Assembly (NCBI GenBank): GCA_029931885.1
Contig: JAOZRJ010000113.1
Span: 1 to 5,505, forward strand
Length of the DNA stretch: 5,505 nt
Direction: 5' to 3'
Source of the DNA: Candidatus Omnitrophota bacterium
GTDB lineage: Bacteria; Omnitrophota; Koll11; Zapsychrales; Aceulaceae
This document shows, in pieces, positions 4,611-5,505 of this stretch. How positions within the stretch are numbered: the first letter of the stretch is position 1; each line of letters opens with the position of its first letter. Under the pieces are notes generated by a model that worked only from the letters and a program-made list of their open reading frames with translations, was not told where the DNA came from and searched no databases. A program made the position numbers and the translations under genes.

Positions 4611-5505
4611 TTATTTAAAAATAAACCCTACGTCGAGCTTGTGTCCAACGACAAAACTTTTTGCATCCATAGGTTTTGAAGATTCAGGATGAACCTTTTT
4701 AACAAGAAGAGCCTGCTGAGATGTATTAACGATAAAGCCTTGCTTTGAAATAGCTAAAATTTCTCCAGGTATCGCATCCTTGCTAAAAGAGGCTACAACT
4801 TCTGATTCTAAAATCTTTAAAATCTTTCCCTCATAATAGGTAAATGCGCTTGGCCAAGGCAAAAGGCCCCTAATAAGATTATGAATCTTCTGCGATGTTT
4901 CGCTCCAAGAGATAAGACCCATTTCTTTTTTTAATTTTGGCGCATATGTAACATTTTCTGCATTCTGACTTTCTAGGCGCAAAGATCCTTTTTCAACATC
5001 TTTAAGACATTCCAAAAGAAACGGTATACTTTTCTGAATCATCTTTTCTCGCAAAACAACCGAAGTATCATTATCTCTGATATCAACCGTCCTTTGAGCA
5101 AGAACATACCCAGAATCAAGATCCTGATTAATCTTTGCGATAGTAATGCCCGTTTGTTTTTCACCATTAATAATAGCCCAATTAATAGGCGCTGCTCCTC
5201 GATATCTTGGAAGAAGCGAACCATGAACATTAATACAAAATATTTTTGGTATTGCTAAAACTACATCAGGCAAAATTCTTCCATAAGCAATAACAACAAA
5301 AATATCAGCATTATAATCCTTCAAGCAATCCAGAAAATCTTCGTCTTTTAAATTTCTGGGCTGAAGCACATCTATATTATTCTCACCAGCCACTAATTTT
5401 ACCTGTGGAGCGGTTATACGCAAAGATCTTCCCTTCGGCCTATCTGGCTGTGTGACACATGCCAAAACATCATGACGAGAACCAATAAGATTCTCTAAAT
5501 TCTTG
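4611..5505 (-). CDS. fmt: Methionyl-tRNA formyltransferase, N-terminus cut off by the window edge
   Basis: Transfers a formyl group from 10-formyltetrahydrofolate to initiator Met-tRNA in the cytoplasm. Def, at the other end of the window, later removes it. About 297 residues are visible. The frame is open to the right edge, with the sequence KNLENLIGSRHDVL leading into the conserved TQPDRPKGR. The missing part should be roughly 15-20 residues, including the usual FxGTPxF start. The catalytic triad is visible as Asn and His in INVHGSLLPRYRGAAP (residues 92 and 94 of the visible protein) and Asp in DLDSGYVL (130). The C-terminal tRNA-binding domain is present, with TYAPKLKKEMG, the PWPSAFT block and the closing VGHKLDVGF. 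A TTG at 5463-5465 is an internal Leu codon, not the start. I see no strong intrinsic terminator after the stop, so read-through into galT-A is possible. Confidence 0.97.
   Translation of the reverse strand, partial: KNLENLIGSRHDVLACVTQPDRPKGRSLRITAPQVKLVAGENNIDVLQPRNLKDEDFLDCLKDYNADIFVVIAYGRILPDVVLAIPKIFCINVHGSLLPRYRGAAPINWAIINGEKQTGITIAKINQDLDSGYVLAQRTVDIRDNDTSVVLREKMIQKSIPFLLECLKDVEKGSLRLESQNAENVTYAPKLKKEMGLISWSETSQKIHNLIRGLLPWPSAFTYYEGKILKILESEVVASFSKDAIPGEILAISKQGFIVNTSQQALLVKKVHPESSKPMDAKSFVVGHKLDVGFIFK

Overview
This is an AT-rich bacterial window in which every supported gene lies on the minus strand, so transcription runs from right to left. In that order it holds fmt (start missing at the right edge), two tandem galT-family genes, gap, trxA, panD and def (end missing at the left edge). 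It is chromosomal housekeeping sequence. I see no mobile elements, tRNA or rRNA genes, or CRISPR repeats. The formyl-methionine system (fmt, def) and panD show that it is bacterial. A Candidatus Omnitrophota-like or similar uncultivated lineage is a guess from the AT-rich coding and the style of the GalT proteins, and I cannot confirm it.

There appear to be three transcription blocks. (1) fmt ends at 4611. A 68-bp gap with a TG-extended -10 box leads into galT-A (4542-3499), which overlaps galT-B (3502-2498) by ATGA. (2) A near-consensus sigma70-type promoter at 2428-2455 and a strong Shine-Dalgarno precede gap (2380-1391). gap is followed 10 bp later by a very long terminator-like hairpin (1319-1380) and a second, AT-rich hairpin with a U-tract (1251-1295). 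(3) Another near-consensus promoter (1203-1231) drives trxA (TTG start), then panD, then def, whose start lies 26 nt inside the end of panD.

Functions: Fmt formylates initiator Met-tRNA and Def later removes the formyl group, so these two genes of one pathway bracket the window. Between them sit a nucleotidyltransferase pair of the GalT type, which would yield glucose 1-phosphate and a UDP-sugar if it is a true GalT, and glycolytic GAPDH, thioredoxin, and aspartate decarboxylase for pantothenate/CoA synthesis.

The most interesting point is the galT pair. GalT-A keeps the zinc ligands and an N-terminal Arg-rich arm but has Tyr where the uridylylated catalytic His should be and Glu where the conserved Gln should be. 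GalT-B keeps the full His-x-His-x-Gln active site but lacks the Arg-Arg-Pro arm. Family GalT active sites form at the dimer interface and these two genes are translationally coupled. The losses are therefore complementary, which suggests an obligate heterodimer with one composite active site. That is inference and needs testing.
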